From assembly GCA_013002925.1 (NCBI GenBank), contig JABDLQ010000350.1, forward strand, positions 1-9,412: 9,412 nt of DNA. The letters are read 5' to 3'. The notes beneath the pieces are model-generated. The model searched no databases, was not told the origin of the DNA, and was given only the letters and a program-made list of their open reading frames with translations. A program made the position numbers and the translations under genes. The first letter of the stretch is position 1. Every line of letters begins with the position of its first letter. This document shows, one piece after another, positions 1-6,765 of the stretch. This stretch comes from Gammaproteobacteria bacterium (GTDB lineage: Bacteria; Pseudomonadota; Gammaproteobacteria; Steroidobacterales; SZUA-146).

Positions 1-372
1 GGCAGCAATGTAGACACAGGCACGGCTGCGTCGGCACTCAGTAATTTACTCGGCAGCGGTAGCAGCATCAATCTGGGCGACGTCGTAGGCCAGCTCCAGA
101 ACCAGGGTGGTAGTCTGGCGACCATGGCGAAATCATGGTTGGGCGACGGCGAAAACATGCCGATGTCCCCATCGCAGGTCTCCGAGGTTCTGGGCAGCGA
201 GCAGGTGCAGGATTTTGCTCAAAAGCTGGGTGTAGACCAGAATGAAGCGGCGGCCGGGCTATCCGACATGCTGCCCAAACTGATCGACAAAACCAGCAGT
301 GGCGGTAACCTGCTTGAGTCCCTGGGTGGTCTCGGTGGGCTTGCCGGTATGGCGTCAAAATTCATGAAATAA
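1..372 (+). CDS. YidB-family (DUF937) protein, 5' end missing
   Basis: An open frame enters from the left edge in phase 1 and stops with TAA at 370-372, leaving 123 codons of the C-terminal part. The visible protein has a Gly/Ser-rich stretch, then a segment resembling E. coli YidB: a GDVVGQLQNQGG-like run, a WLGDGEN turn, SxxQVSEVLGSEQVQDFAQKLG, then a LPKLIDK helix and a Gly/Leu-rich tail ending KFMK. This order (SWL..., the EVLG helix, QKLGVD, LPKLID) is the DUF937/YidB signature. The family is small, soluble and bacterial, and its function is not established. No catalytic residues are evident. An internal ATG at 124 would give an 82-residue protein but would cut the conserved region, so I treat the gene as partial rather than starting there. 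It is separated from the next gene by a strong terminator, so it ends its own transcription unit. Confidence 0.8.
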   Translation, partial: GSNVDTGTAASALSNLLGSGSSINLGDVVGQLQNQGGSLATMAKSWLGDGENMPMSPSQVSEVLGSEQVQDFAQKLGVDQNEAAAGLSDMLPKLIDKTSSGGNLLESLGGLGGLAGMASKFMK

Positions 373-396
373 CGGCTCCTTAAGAGGGCACGCGAT

Positions 397-425
397 AAAC
401 GGGGCCATGGGCCCCGTTTTTTTTG
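397..425 (+). terminator. Rho-independent terminator after the YidB-family gene
   Basis: The sequence AAACGGGGCC-ATG-GGCCCCGTTT forms a GC-rich hairpin with a three-base loop, followed directly by an unbroken run of eight T (417-424). It lies 25 nt after the YidB-family stop. The T run is on the plus strand, which fits ending the upstream gene and isolating the desaturase-MATE unit. Confidence 0.92.
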
Positions 426-496
426 CGTAAATGACGGTTTCGGATCCCGATACAGCCCGAAATCCCATGACAAAATCATCGCACGCTGATAGCGTT

Positions 497-500
497 AAGG
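497..500 (+). promoter_or_regulatory. Possible ribosome-binding site of the desaturase
   Basis: AAGG lies one base before the first of two tandem ATG codons (502 and 505). The spacing is too short for the first ATG and marginal but possible (4 nt) for the second. This argues that initiation may use the second Met. Confidence 0.35.
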
Positions 501-501
501 C

Positions 502-1539
502 ATGATGCCAACCACTTATTTCAAGCAGGCAGAAGGGCTGTGGTTCCATGGCGCCGCCATTTCTTATGCGCTGGGTGCGTATGCGGCTGGTTTGTGGGGA
601 ATCCTCTTTGCCTCCTCGTTAGTCGGCAAAATTCTGGCAACGCTGGCGCTGGCCCATGGCATGGTCATTGCCGCGTATCTCGTGCATGAATGTGGCCACA
701 ATACTATTTTCCGTAAAATAGAGCACAACGCGCGATTAGGTCGCTTTATGAGCTGGATCTGCGGTGCCAGTTACGGCACGTTTGAGGACATTCGCTATAA
801 ACATTTTCGCCATCATGCGGATAATGATGATGTTGTGTGGTTCGATTACGAAAAATTTTTTCGTGAGCATCCCCGGACGCTGGCAGTGACGCGGGTACTG
901 GAGTTTTTCTATATACCGGCACACTGCCTGTTAATGCACTTAATCATGGTGTTCACCTCTTTTGTTATTCCAAAGCGCCGTGACCAACGATGGCGCAATC
1001 TGACGGTGATTTTCATACGCGGCGGGCTGTTTTTAGCAATGCTTGTGTTCGCGCCTCTCGCCGCGTTGTTGTACGTGATTGCGTACCTGATCCTCGTACA
1101 CGTGTTGCGCTTTATGGATAGCCTGCAGCATGACTATGAATATCACACGACATTGTTCAGTGGCGAGCGCTCGGAGCATCGCGGAGACAAGGAGTGGGAG
1201 CAACGGCACACATTCAGCGTACCCCTGTCTGTGCGCATGCCGGCGCTCAATTGGCTTACTTTGAACTTCGGGTATCATAACGCTCACCATGCAAACCCCA
1301 ATGCGCCCTGGTATCGATTACCTCAAATCCACAAAGAGTTGTACGCGGATGATCCCGGAATGGTCATCCCGCTCGGTGTACAACTAAAAATCTGTCATCG
1401 CGGCCGCGTCGAGCGCATTTTAAAGTGGGATGATGAATCGAGTGCGGTACCGACTCCGCGAGGCGCAGAGTTTTTGCAGGCCGCCCGCGCCGGTAAAGTA
1501 ACCGGTGGTAATGCGGCGTCGTTTCTGACCTCCTTTTAG
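502..1539 (+). CDS. Membrane fatty acid desaturase (PF00487 family)
   Basis: A 345-residue integral-membrane di-iron desaturase. The three histidine boxes are all intact: HECGH at residues 62-66, HFRHH at 101-105 and HNAHH at 259-263. These ligate the two irons used to activate oxygen and insert a double bond into an acyl or related lipid chain. Hydrophobic segments lie at about 17-61 and 160-205, which fits four membrane passes with the boxes on the cytoplasmic face. The motif FMDSLQHDYEYH follows the second membrane pair, as is common in this family. The last 35 or so residues are a polar extension. Substrate and double-bond position cannot be told; related enzymes include acyl-lipid desaturases and some carotenoid hydroxylases or ketolases. 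There are two tandem ATGs, and AAGG fits the second (505) slightly better. The gene follows a terminator, so its promoter should lie in 426-500, but I see no clear boxes there. The MATE gene follows after 18 nt, suggesting an operon. Confidence 0.9.
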   Translation: MMPTTYFKQAEGLWFHGAAISYALGAYAAGLWGILFASSLVGKILATLALAHGMVIAAYLVHECGHNTIFRKIEHNARLGRFMSWICGASYGTFEDIRYKHFRHHADNDDVVWFDYEKFFREHPRTLAVTRVLEFFYIPAHCLLMHLIMVFTSFVIPKRRDQRWRNLTVIFIRGGLFLAMLVFAPLAALLYVIAYLILVHVLRFMDSLQHDYEYHTTLFSGERSEHRGDKEWEQRHTFSVPLSVRMPALNWLTLNFGYHNAHHANPNAPWYRLPQIHKELYADDPGMVIPLGVQLKICHRGRVERILKWDDESSAVPTPRGAEFLQAARAGKVTGGNAASFLTSF

Positions 1540-1557
1540 CATCGAAATAGCGGCAAC

Positions 1558-2955
1558 GTGGCGGAGGCTCCCAAAACCTGGCTGCCCACACTCGCTGCGG
1601 AACGACGGAGTATCCTGCAGATCAGCGGCCCGCTCATCGGTGCTTACCTGGCGGAAATGGGCATGATTATCACCGACATGATCATTGTTGGCCGCCTTGG
1701 CAGTGTCGAGCTGGCTGCGGTAGGTTTGGGCGGCGACTGGTTTTACGTGTTGTTGCTGATCGGCATCGGCGTACTGTCCATCGTTGGCGTATTGATTGCG
1801 CAGGCACGTGGTGCCGGTGAAGATAGCCGGGTTTCCGGCTATGTGCGGCAAGGACTCGTCGTGGCGACGTTGCTGACGGTTCCGATTGCCATTCTCTCCT
1901 GGTATTTATCGCCTTTGCTGGGCCTCACCGGGCAAGACCCGGAGGTGTTGCAACGCATTGACGACTATATGCATCCGCTGACGTTCGCGGTGTGGCCGGC
2001 CCTGGTTTACGTGGTATTTCGCAATTACCTGACTGCCTATGAAAACACATCAATATTTCTGGTGCTGACCCTGGTTGCCCTGGGTGTAAATGCAGTACTG
2101 AATATTGTGCTCGTGCACGGCAAACTCGGACTACCGGCACTGGGAGTTGCAGGTGCCGGAATCGGTACCACAATTATTCACTGGCTGCTGCTCGGGGCCC
2201 TGATGTGGTATCTGCACAAAGAACAGCGGTTGCGCTTCAGGGCATTGCTGGGCGAACGCGCATCATCTGATCGAGGCGCACTGGCTGAAATCGTACGGCT
2301 CGGGTTGCCGATTTCTGCCACCTACCTGATGAACGGCGGCCTGTTTACGGTCGCGGCAGTCATGATGGGCGCATTGGGGGCTGCTTATCTGGCCGCTCAA
2401 CAGCTGGTGTACGCGTTGCTATATTGTGCGATCAGTATCAGCATCGGGATTGGTGACGCAGCCAAAGTGCGGGTGGCCTATGCGCTGGGCAAGCACAGCC
2501 CTTTGGCAATGCGGCAGGCCGCCGGCCAATGTTTATTGTTTGGCGGCATTGTATGCCTGGTGTTTTCTTTGGGCCTGTGGTTGCTTCCAGACTATCTCTT
2601 CCGGGTGTTTTTGAACTTCGAAGACAGCGCAAACGCAGCGACGATCACTGTTGCGCTAACTCTGACGGTCTTCGCAGGTTGCTTTCAGATAATCGATGGA
2701 ATTCACGTGATAATCGGAAATGCCCTGCGCGGATTGCGAGACACGCGCACGCCGATGTGGGCCGCATTAGTGGGTTACTGGGTATGTGGTGTCTGTCTGG
2801 GGTGGGTGTTGTGTTTCCCGGTGGGGTTGGGTGCTGCCGGTATCTGGTGGGGCATGCTGGTGGGTGTCGGTATAGCGTGCCTGTGGATGCTCGCAAAATT
2901 TTATTTTCAGACGGCGCAGTTACTATCGGCGCAAGCAACCACGAGTATCAGGTGA
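1558..2955 (+). CDS. MATE-family efflux transporter (NorM-like)
   Basis: A 465-residue, very hydrophobic protein, the usual length for a 12-helix MATE exporter (two MatE domains, PF01554). The first repeat starts near residue 24 (GPLIGAYLAEMG) with the conserved helix-1 Asp at D40, then VGRLGSVELAAVGLG and the cytoplasmic turn ARGAGEDSRVSGYVRQG. The second repeat starts near residue 244 (RLGLPISATYLM), with GALGAAYLAAQQL, IGIGDAAKVRVAYALG, and later NALRGLRDTRTP. The family exports cationic or amphipathic compounds using a Na+ or H+ gradient across the inner membrane; the substrate here is unknown. The start is inferred as GTG at 1558: it is the only standard start between the in-frame TAG (which is also the desaturase stop) and the conserved region. 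It has no clear Shine-Dalgarno, so translation may depend on ribosomes finishing the desaturase 18 nt upstream. No plus-strand intrinsic terminator with a T run was found after it. Confidence 0.93.
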   Translation: MAEAPKTWLPTLAAERRSILQISGPLIGAYLAEMGMIITDMIIVGRLGSVELAAVGLGGDWFYVLLLIGIGVLSIVGVLIAQARGAGEDSRVSGYVRQGLVVATLLTVPIAILSWYLSPLLGLTGQDPEVLQRIDDYMHPLTFAVWPALVYVVFRNYLTAYENTSIFLVLTLVALGVNAVLNIVLVHGKLGLPALGVAGAGIGTTIIHWLLLGALMWYLHKEQRLRFRALLGERASSDRGALAEIVRLGLPISATYLMNGGLFTVAAVMMGALGAAYLAAQQLVYALLYCAISISIGIGDAAKVRVAYALGKHSPLAMRQAAGQCLLFGGIVCLVFSLGLWLLPDYLFRVFLNFEDSANAATITVALTLTVFAGCFQIIDGIHVIIGNALRGLRDTRTPMWAALVGYWVCGVCLGWVLCFPVGLGAAGIWWGMLVGVGIACLWMLAKFYFQTAQLLSAQATTSIR

Positions 2956-3073
2956 CTCCTATCGATTGATTGGCAGTCCGACAGTGGCACCAGCGTACGG
3001 CGGGTTGTGGCTGCAAGACAGCGCCAGAATCGGGGCAGGACGATTCGCTGACCTGCCTGACAGCCGGTTGAAT

Positions 3074-3104
3074 AAAAAAAGGTCTGGTTTTTTCAAACCA
3101 GACC
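3074..3104 (-). terminator. Rho-independent terminator of the PEP-CTERM gene
   Basis: A perfect 10-bp inverted repeat (3081-3090 GGTCTGGTTT with 3095-3104 AAACCAGACC, loop of four) is flanked on the low-coordinate side by seven A (3074-3080). Read on the minus strand this is a hairpin followed by seven U, so it terminates minus-strand transcription about 46 nt after the PEP-CTERM stop. On the plus strand no T run follows the stem, so it is a weak candidate for ending the MATE transcript. Confidence 0.9.
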
Positions 3105-3150
3105 AGATAGTCGCAGCGCGGTAATTTTTATTTTTCTGCGCGTGCGATGG

Positions 3151-3831
3151 TTATTGCCCCCGCCTTTTAGTCATTGCCAGGCTTGCCAGTGCGACGATCA
3201 TGAACGGCAAGCTTGCCGGTATGGGCACAGGCTGGGCATTCAGATTAAAATCGCCCGTCATGCGGCTGCCGTCCTGGCGGTACGCATAAAACCAGCCAGA
3301 TCCACCAAATTCGACATTCTTGCCATTCGCCCCGATGCCCCACTGAAACGGTGCACCGCGGCCCTCCAGTGTCAGGTCAATCTCTGCTGCTTCACCATCA
3401 CCGATCAGGTGGCCCGTCCAGGAAGCAAAATAGAACCAGGTGGTGGTATCAACCGGACCGCCGTTTTCAAGATAGGCATGACTTTGCAGCTCTTTTTTCG
3501 GCCCCATACTGCCGGCAGTTTCAGTTAAGCCGGAAAAGGTCAGTATTACATCGAACATCAGATCGGTATTGCTGAGGCTATAGGCAGAAGCTGTCAGCAT
3601 TCCGGTGCCGTCGGAAAAAATTTCGAAGCGGGAGCCGGTTTCAAACACCATGTCAGACGCAAAAGCAGGCAGGTATAAAGCGTGCTGGTGCCCACCGCCA
3701 TGATACGTTGGATCAGAAACAGCCGCCGACACTTCATAACTATTGAGGACCGAGCTGGCGTTTGCGGAAATGCTGAAACACAAACCCAGTATTAACGCGC
3801 AGAAGCCTTTGGGATTTTTTATAGTTTGCAT
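3151..3831 (-). CDS. PEP-CTERM/VPxPA-type exported protein
   Basis: A 226-residue protein with both ends marked for export and sorting. The N-terminus has a classic signal peptide: K-containing n-region, hydrophobic core at 9-21, and likely cleavage after SANA at residue 25. The C-terminus has VPIPAS (202-207), a short hydrophobic helix (about 208-220) and the basic tail KRR (222-224). This tripartite tail is the PEP-CTERM pattern, variant VPxPA, recognised and cut by an exosortase, after which the protein reaches the cell surface or extracellular matrix. The mature middle is rich in Gly, Ser, Thr and aromatics, has no cysteine, looks like beta structure, and begins with a His cluster (HGGGHQH, 44-50). 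I do not recognise its fold or function. On the coding strand AGGA lies 9 nt before the ATG. No exosortase or exopolysaccharide gene is in the window. The gene is convergent with the MATE gene and divergent from the DUF1330 gene. Confidence 0.85.
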   Translation of the reverse strand: MQTIKNPKGFCALILGLCFSISANASSVLNSYEVSAAVSDPTYHGGGHQHALYLPAFASDMVFETGSRFEIFSDGTGMLTASAYSLSNTDLMFDVILTFSGLTETAGSMGPKKELQSHAYLENGGPVDTTTWFYFASWTGHLIGDGEAAEIDLTLEGRGAPFQWGIGANGKNVEFGGSGWFYAYRQDGSRMTGDFNLNAQPVPIPASLPFMIVALASLAMTKRRGQ

Positions 3832-3840
3832 AACTTAATA

Positions 3841-3844
3841 TCCT
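3841..3844 (-). promoter_or_regulatory. Ribosome-binding site of the PEP-CTERM gene
   Basis: TCCT on the plus strand reads AGGA on the minus strand, 9 nt before the ATG at 3831. It supports that start over any internal Met, and the signal peptide begins directly there. Confidence 0.55.
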
Positions 3845-4033
3845 GCATGATTATTGTTCGGATTAATGGTGACAATGCTGCAAGATTCGGGCCAAATCTG
3901 CAGGCATCTGATTTCGTGCGAAAAAAGATTCGGCGCGGTATTATGCAAATAGTGGGACTGTAACCGGAATCGACACATTTGCCAGGATTCGTGTGGTTTA
4001 AGTAAAACGCCCCTGACGTAACATGTGTCTTAT

Positions 4034-4037
4034 GGAA
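4034..4037 (+). promoter_or_regulatory. Ribosome-binding site deciding the DUF1330 start
   Basis: GGAA lies 6 nt before the ATG at 4044. The two earlier in-frame ATGs (4023 and 4032) have no purine-rich element at a suitable distance, so 4044 is preferred. Confidence 0.45.
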
Positions 4038-4043
4038 ACCATC

Positions 4044-4448
4044 ATGACTGGAAGTATTCATCCAAGGCCTGAAAATCTGGCGGCGCTCGCCGACACGGTT
4101 GACGCATGCCAGGCGATCGTCATGATTAATTTATTGAAATTCAGGGTGCATGCGGACTATCCGGATGGCACCCGGTGTTCAGGCCGGGAGGCCTATGCAA
4201 CGTACGCTCAGCAGGCCTATAAAAAAGTGCGCGAAGCCGGTGGCGAAGTGCTGTACAGCGGCACTGTGCACGGCGCGGTGATTGCGCCGCCTGATGAAGA
4301 CTGGGATGCCGTAATTCTGGTCCGGTATCCAACGCTGGAGGCGTTTCGCACCATGATCGACAACGCCGACTATCAGCGCATTGCCCGGCATCGCACGGCG
4401 GCACTGGCAGACTCACGGCTGCTGCTGAGTCAGGTAACAGACGAATGA
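4044..4448 (+). CDS. DUF1330 family protein
   Basis: A small soluble protein of 134 residues from the ATG at 4044 (141 from 4023). It shows the family pattern: an N-terminal HPRPENLAALA helix, the first strand IVMINLLKFR, GREAYATYAQQAYKKVREAGGEVLYSG, then WDAVILVRYPTLEAFRTMI, DYQRIARHRTAALADSRLL. The ferredoxin-like alpha-beta fold of DUF1330 (PF07045, a dimeric alpha-beta barrel relative) is implied by these elements. The biochemical role of the family is unknown. No signal peptide or membrane segment is seen. Three in-frame ATGs exist (4023, 4032, 4044). I chose 4044 because of the GGAA 6 nt upstream and because the family homology begins right after it. The stop is 7 nt before greB, so the two are probably co-transcribed. 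The gene is divergent from the PEP-CTERM gene; the roughly 210 nt between them are AT-richer and should hold both promoters, but no clear boxes stand out. Confidence 0.82.
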   Translation: MTGSIHPRPENLAALADTVDACQAIVMINLLKFRVHADYPDGTRCSGREAYATYAQQAYKKVREAGGEVLYSGTVHGAVIAPPDEDWDAVILVRYPTLEAFRTMIDNADYQRIARHRTAALADSRLLLSQVTDE

Positions 4449-4455
4449 ATCGCTG

Positions 4456-4959
4456 ATGGGACGTTGGCGTCCCCCACAGCCGCCGTCGTCGGCATACATT
4501 ACTCCGGCCGGCTTTACGGCGCTTGAAAATGAACTCAAACAAACCTGGAAGCGGCGACATGAAGTGGTTACTGCGCTATCAGCGGCGGCCGCCGAGGGTG
4601 ATCGATCGGAAAACGCAGAATACATCTATCGCAAAAAAGAACTGGGCGGGCTGGACCGACGCATTCGCTATTTGCAAAAACGCATACCCTCCCTGACGGT
4701 CGTAGGACAAACCGGTGATCCTGATAAAATATTTTTCGGCGCCTGGGTGGATCTTGAAGCTGAAGACAGGAAACTGGTCACCTATCGCATCGTTGGTGCC
4801 GATGAAACCGATGCAAAAAGAGGTTTCATAAGTCTCGACTCTCCTTTATCGAAGGAACTGCTGGGTAAACAGGTCGATGATGAGATACGCCTGACACTCG
4901 GTGATGCGCACCATGTTTACCGGGTGGTCGCCATCCGGTACCTGCCCACGGAATTGTAA
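4456..4959 (+). CDS. greB: Transcription elongation factor GreB
   Basis: A 167-residue Gre factor. The N-terminal coiled-coil (about residues 14-85) carries the GreB tip sequence EGDRSENAEY, with the acidic pair D49 and E52. In Gre factors these help hold the second Mg2+ in the RNA polymerase active site, so that backtracked RNA is cleaved. Next comes KKELGGLDRRIRYLQKRI, the GreB-type coiled-coil return strand, then the C-terminal FKBP-like domain: FFGAWVDLE, TYRIVGADE, ISLDSPLSKELLGKQVDDE. GreB is preferred over GreA because of DRSENAEY, DRRIRYL and FFGAWV. The N-terminus has an RWRPP extension before ITPAG, which I recall as common in gammaproteobacterial GreB. The start ATG follows the DUF1330 stop by 7 nt and has no obvious Shine-Dalgarno, suggesting translational coupling. 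The protein acts in the cytoplasm with RNA polymerase. No terminator hairpin is visible between greB and glnS. Confidence 0.95.
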   Translation: MGRWRPPQPPSSAYITPAGFTALENELKQTWKRRHEVVTALSAAAAEGDRSENAEYIYRKKELGGLDRRIRYLQKRIPSLTVVGQTGDPDKIFFGAWVDLEAEDRKLVTYRIVGADETDAKRGFISLDSPLSKELLGKQVDDEIRLTLGDAHHVYRVVAIRYLPTEL

Positions 4960-4999
4960 TGATGATGATGGATACGTGTTCCCCCGGGCCTTGATCCGT

Positions 5000-5005
5000 T
5001 ATACT
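5000..5005 (+). promoter_or_regulatory. Candidate -10 box upstream of glnS
   Basis: TATACT matches five of six bases of the sigma-70 -10 consensus and would start RNA near 5012. No good -35 hexamer lies 16-18 nt upstream, so this is only a candidate. It would give glnS its own promoter separate from greB. Confidence 0.25.
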
Positions 5006-5025
5006 CACTATTCTTCTTTTACACG

Positions 5026-5049
5026 ATGCGGCTGTGGCCGCTGCCCTGA
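5026..5049 (+). CDS. Possible seven-codon leader ORF overlapping the glnS start
   Basis: ATG at 5026 opens MRLWPLP and stops with TGA at 5047-5049. The last base of the TGA is the first base of the glnS ATG (TGATG). It has no evident Shine-Dalgarno and contains no glutamine codon, so a glutamine-sensing attenuator is not indicated. If translated, it could deliver ribosomes to the glnS start, which also lacks a Shine-Dalgarno. It may be chance; no conservation data are available here. Confidence 0.2.
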   Translation: MRLWPLP

Positions 5050-6758
5050 TGAACGATACCTCTGAACATTCTGAACGGCCGGCCGAACCCCTGGATTTTA
5101 TACGTCAGATCATCGCCAGTGACATCGCCAGCAACAAACATGGTGGCAAGGTCGTTACGCGCTTTCCGCCGGAACCCAACGGCTATTTACACGTGGGTCA
5201 CGCCAAGTCCATCTGCCTGAATTTTGGTGTAGCTGCCGAGACTGGTGGCCAAACCTATTTGCGTTTTGACGATACGAATCCCACGCGGGAGAGCGAGGAG
5301 TATGTGCGTGCGATCATGACCGACGTGCGCTGGCTGGGCTTTGACTGGGAGCAGCGACTTACTCACGCGTCGGACTATTTCGAACAACTCTATGACGCGG
5401 CTGTTACGCTGATCAAAAAAGGCCGGGCGTATGTGGATTCATTAAACGCGGATGAAATTCGCGCATACCGTGGTTCATTGACCGAGTCAGGAAAAGACAG
5501 TCCGTACCGGGAGCGGACAGCCGAGGAAAATCTTGCGTTGTTTGCCGATATGCGTGCCGGTAAGTACAAAGACGGCGAACTGGTGCTGCGTGCCAAAATT
5601 GACATGGCATCGCCGAACATGAACATGCGCGATCCGACGTTGTACCGCATACGTCATGTTGCCCATCAGCGTACCGGAGACGATTGGTGCCTGTACCCGA
5701 TGTATGATTTTGCGCATGGTCTGTCAGATGCATTTGAAGGCATCACGCATTCCTTATGCACACTGGAATTTGAGGATCATCGCCCGCTATATGACTGGTT
5801 GCTCGAGCAGGTCGATACTGACGACCGCCCGCAGCAGATCGAATTTTCGCGTCTCAACCTGGCCTACACGATCACGAGTAAGCGCAAGTTAAAACAACTC
5901 GTTGACGATGGCGTGGTCAACGGCTGGGACGATCCGCGCATGCCGACAATCGCTGCGATGCGTCGCCGTGGATATCCGCCCGCTGCCCTCAGGGAGTTCT
6001 GTCGACGTATTGGCATTACCAAAAAGGACAATCTCATCGAGATGGGTGTGCTGGAATCGAGTGTGCGTGACTTGCTCAATGAGCAGGCGCCGCGCAGGAT
6101 GGTTGTGCTCGATCCTTTGAAAGTCGTCATCACCAACTACCCGGATGATGAAAGCGAGGACATGGAGGCTTCCAATCACCCTCAGAATGAATCAATGGGC
6201 GCCCGCACGCTGCCCTTCGGTCGCACCCTCTACATCGAGCGCGACGATTTTATGGAAGACGCGCCACGAAAGTTTTTTCGGCTCAAACCCGGTGGTGCAG
6301 TGCGTTTGCGCTATGCCTATGTCATTGACTGTGTAGACGTCATCAAGGATGCGGCAGGAAACGTAACGGAACTGCATTGTACCTATGACAAGGACACCCG
6401 CAGCGGTTCGGGCACATCGCAACGCAAAGTAAAAGGTACTATTCACTGGGTCAGTGCGGCGCATGCCATTGCCGCAACGGTCAATCTTTATGATCGCCTG
6501 TTTACCGAGGCGGAGCCTGCGCGCAGTGAGGATCTGTCAACCGTGCTGAATCCGGATTCACTGCGGGTGGTTTGTGCAGTTACTGAACCATCCCTGCAGG
6601 CAGCAGAAGTCGGCGCCCCTTACCAGTTTGAGCGCCTGGGCTATTTTACTGCAGATCAGGACAGTACCGCGGAACGACCGGTATTCAACCGGATAGTCAC
6701 ATTGCGTGATAGCTGGGCGAAAATCGAAAAAATGGCAGTGGAAAAAGTCAACGCCTGA
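5049..6758 (+). CDS. glnS: Glutaminyl-tRNA synthetase
   Basis: Class I aminoacyl-tRNA synthetase of 569 residues from the ATG at 5049 (E. coli GlnS is 554). It charges tRNA(Gln) with glutamine using ATP in the cytoplasm. Visible in order, numbered from 5049: PPEPNGYLHVGHAKS with the HIGH-type motif HVGH at 48-51; RFDDTNP; WLGFDWE; the active-site stretch YPMYDFAHGLSDAFEGITHS; the KMSKS-type loop as ITSKRK at 275-280; GWDDPRMPTI; and the C-terminal beta-barrel anticodon-binding region ending FNRIVTLRDSWAKIEK. The sequence follows E. coli GlnS almost end to end, which separates it from the related GltX. An in-frame GTG at 5034 would add MAAAL; I prefer the ATG because MNDTSEHSERPAEPLDFIRQI aligns with the usual short N-terminus. 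Neither start has a clear Shine-Dalgarno. The gene lies 89 nt after greB. Its stop is 7 bp from the end of a convergent gene. Confidence 0.97.
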   Translation: MNDTSEHSERPAEPLDFIRQIIASDIASNKHGGKVVTRFPPEPNGYLHVGHAKSICLNFGVAAETGGQTYLRFDDTNPTRESEEYVRAIMTDVRWLGFDWEQRLTHASDYFEQLYDAAVTLIKKGRAYVDSLNADEIRAYRGSLTESGKDSPYRERTAEENLALFADMRAGKYKDGELVLRAKIDMASPNMNMRDPTLYRIRHVAHQRTGDDWCLYPMYDFAHGLSDAFEGITHSLCTLEFEDHRPLYDWLLEQVDTDDRPQQIEFSRLNLAYTITSKRKLKQLVDDGVVNGWDDPRMPTIAAMRRRGYPPAALREFCRRIGITKKDNLIEMGVLESSVRDLLNEQAPRRMVVLDPLKVVITNYPDDESEDMEASNHPQNESMGARTLPFGRTLYIERDDFMEDAPRKFFRLKPGGAVRLRYAYVIDCVDVIKDAAGNVTELHCTYDKDTRSGSGTSQRKVKGTIHWVSAAHAIAATVNLYDRLFTEAEPARSEDLSTVLNPDSLRVVCAVTEPSLQAAEVGAPYQFERLGYFTADQDSTAERPVFNRIVTLRDSWAKIEKMAVEKVNA

Positions 6759-6765
6759 TTCTTCC

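Noticed and set aside
1420..1851. A 143-codon minus-strand frame across the desaturase-MATE junction.
   Set aside because: It overlaps two well-supported genes, has no recognisable motif, and has low-complexity His/Gln content typical of a shadow frame.
2529..2969. A 146-codon plus-strand frame inside the MATE gene.
   Set aside because: It is a different reading frame over the second MATE repeat; the MATE frame is intact and conserved to its end.
3034..3057. Inverted repeat GGCAGG/CCTGCC after the MATE gene.
   Set aside because: The stem is only 6 bp with a 12-base loop and is not followed by a T run, so it does not qualify as an intrinsic terminator.
3850..3875. AATAAT and TTGTCA on the minus strand upstream of the PEP-CTERM gene as a promoter.
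   Set aside because: Both hexamers match well, but the spacer is only 14 nt, too short for a normal sigma-70 promoter.
3911..3923. Small palindrome TTTCG-TG-CGAAA in the divergent intergenic region.
   Set aside because: The arms are five bases, there is no second copy, and it matches no operator I know. Chance is likely.
3819..4061. An 80-codon minus-strand frame in the gap upstream of the PEP-CTERM gene.
   Set aside because: There is no domain, the composition looks random, and it overlaps the starts of both flanking genes. The region is better read as a divergent promoter region.
5871..5888. KMSKS loop of GlnRS reading ITSKRK instead of MSKRK.
   Set aside because: The Met position varies among GlnRS enzymes and the key Ser-Lys is kept, so this is normal variation, not a defect.
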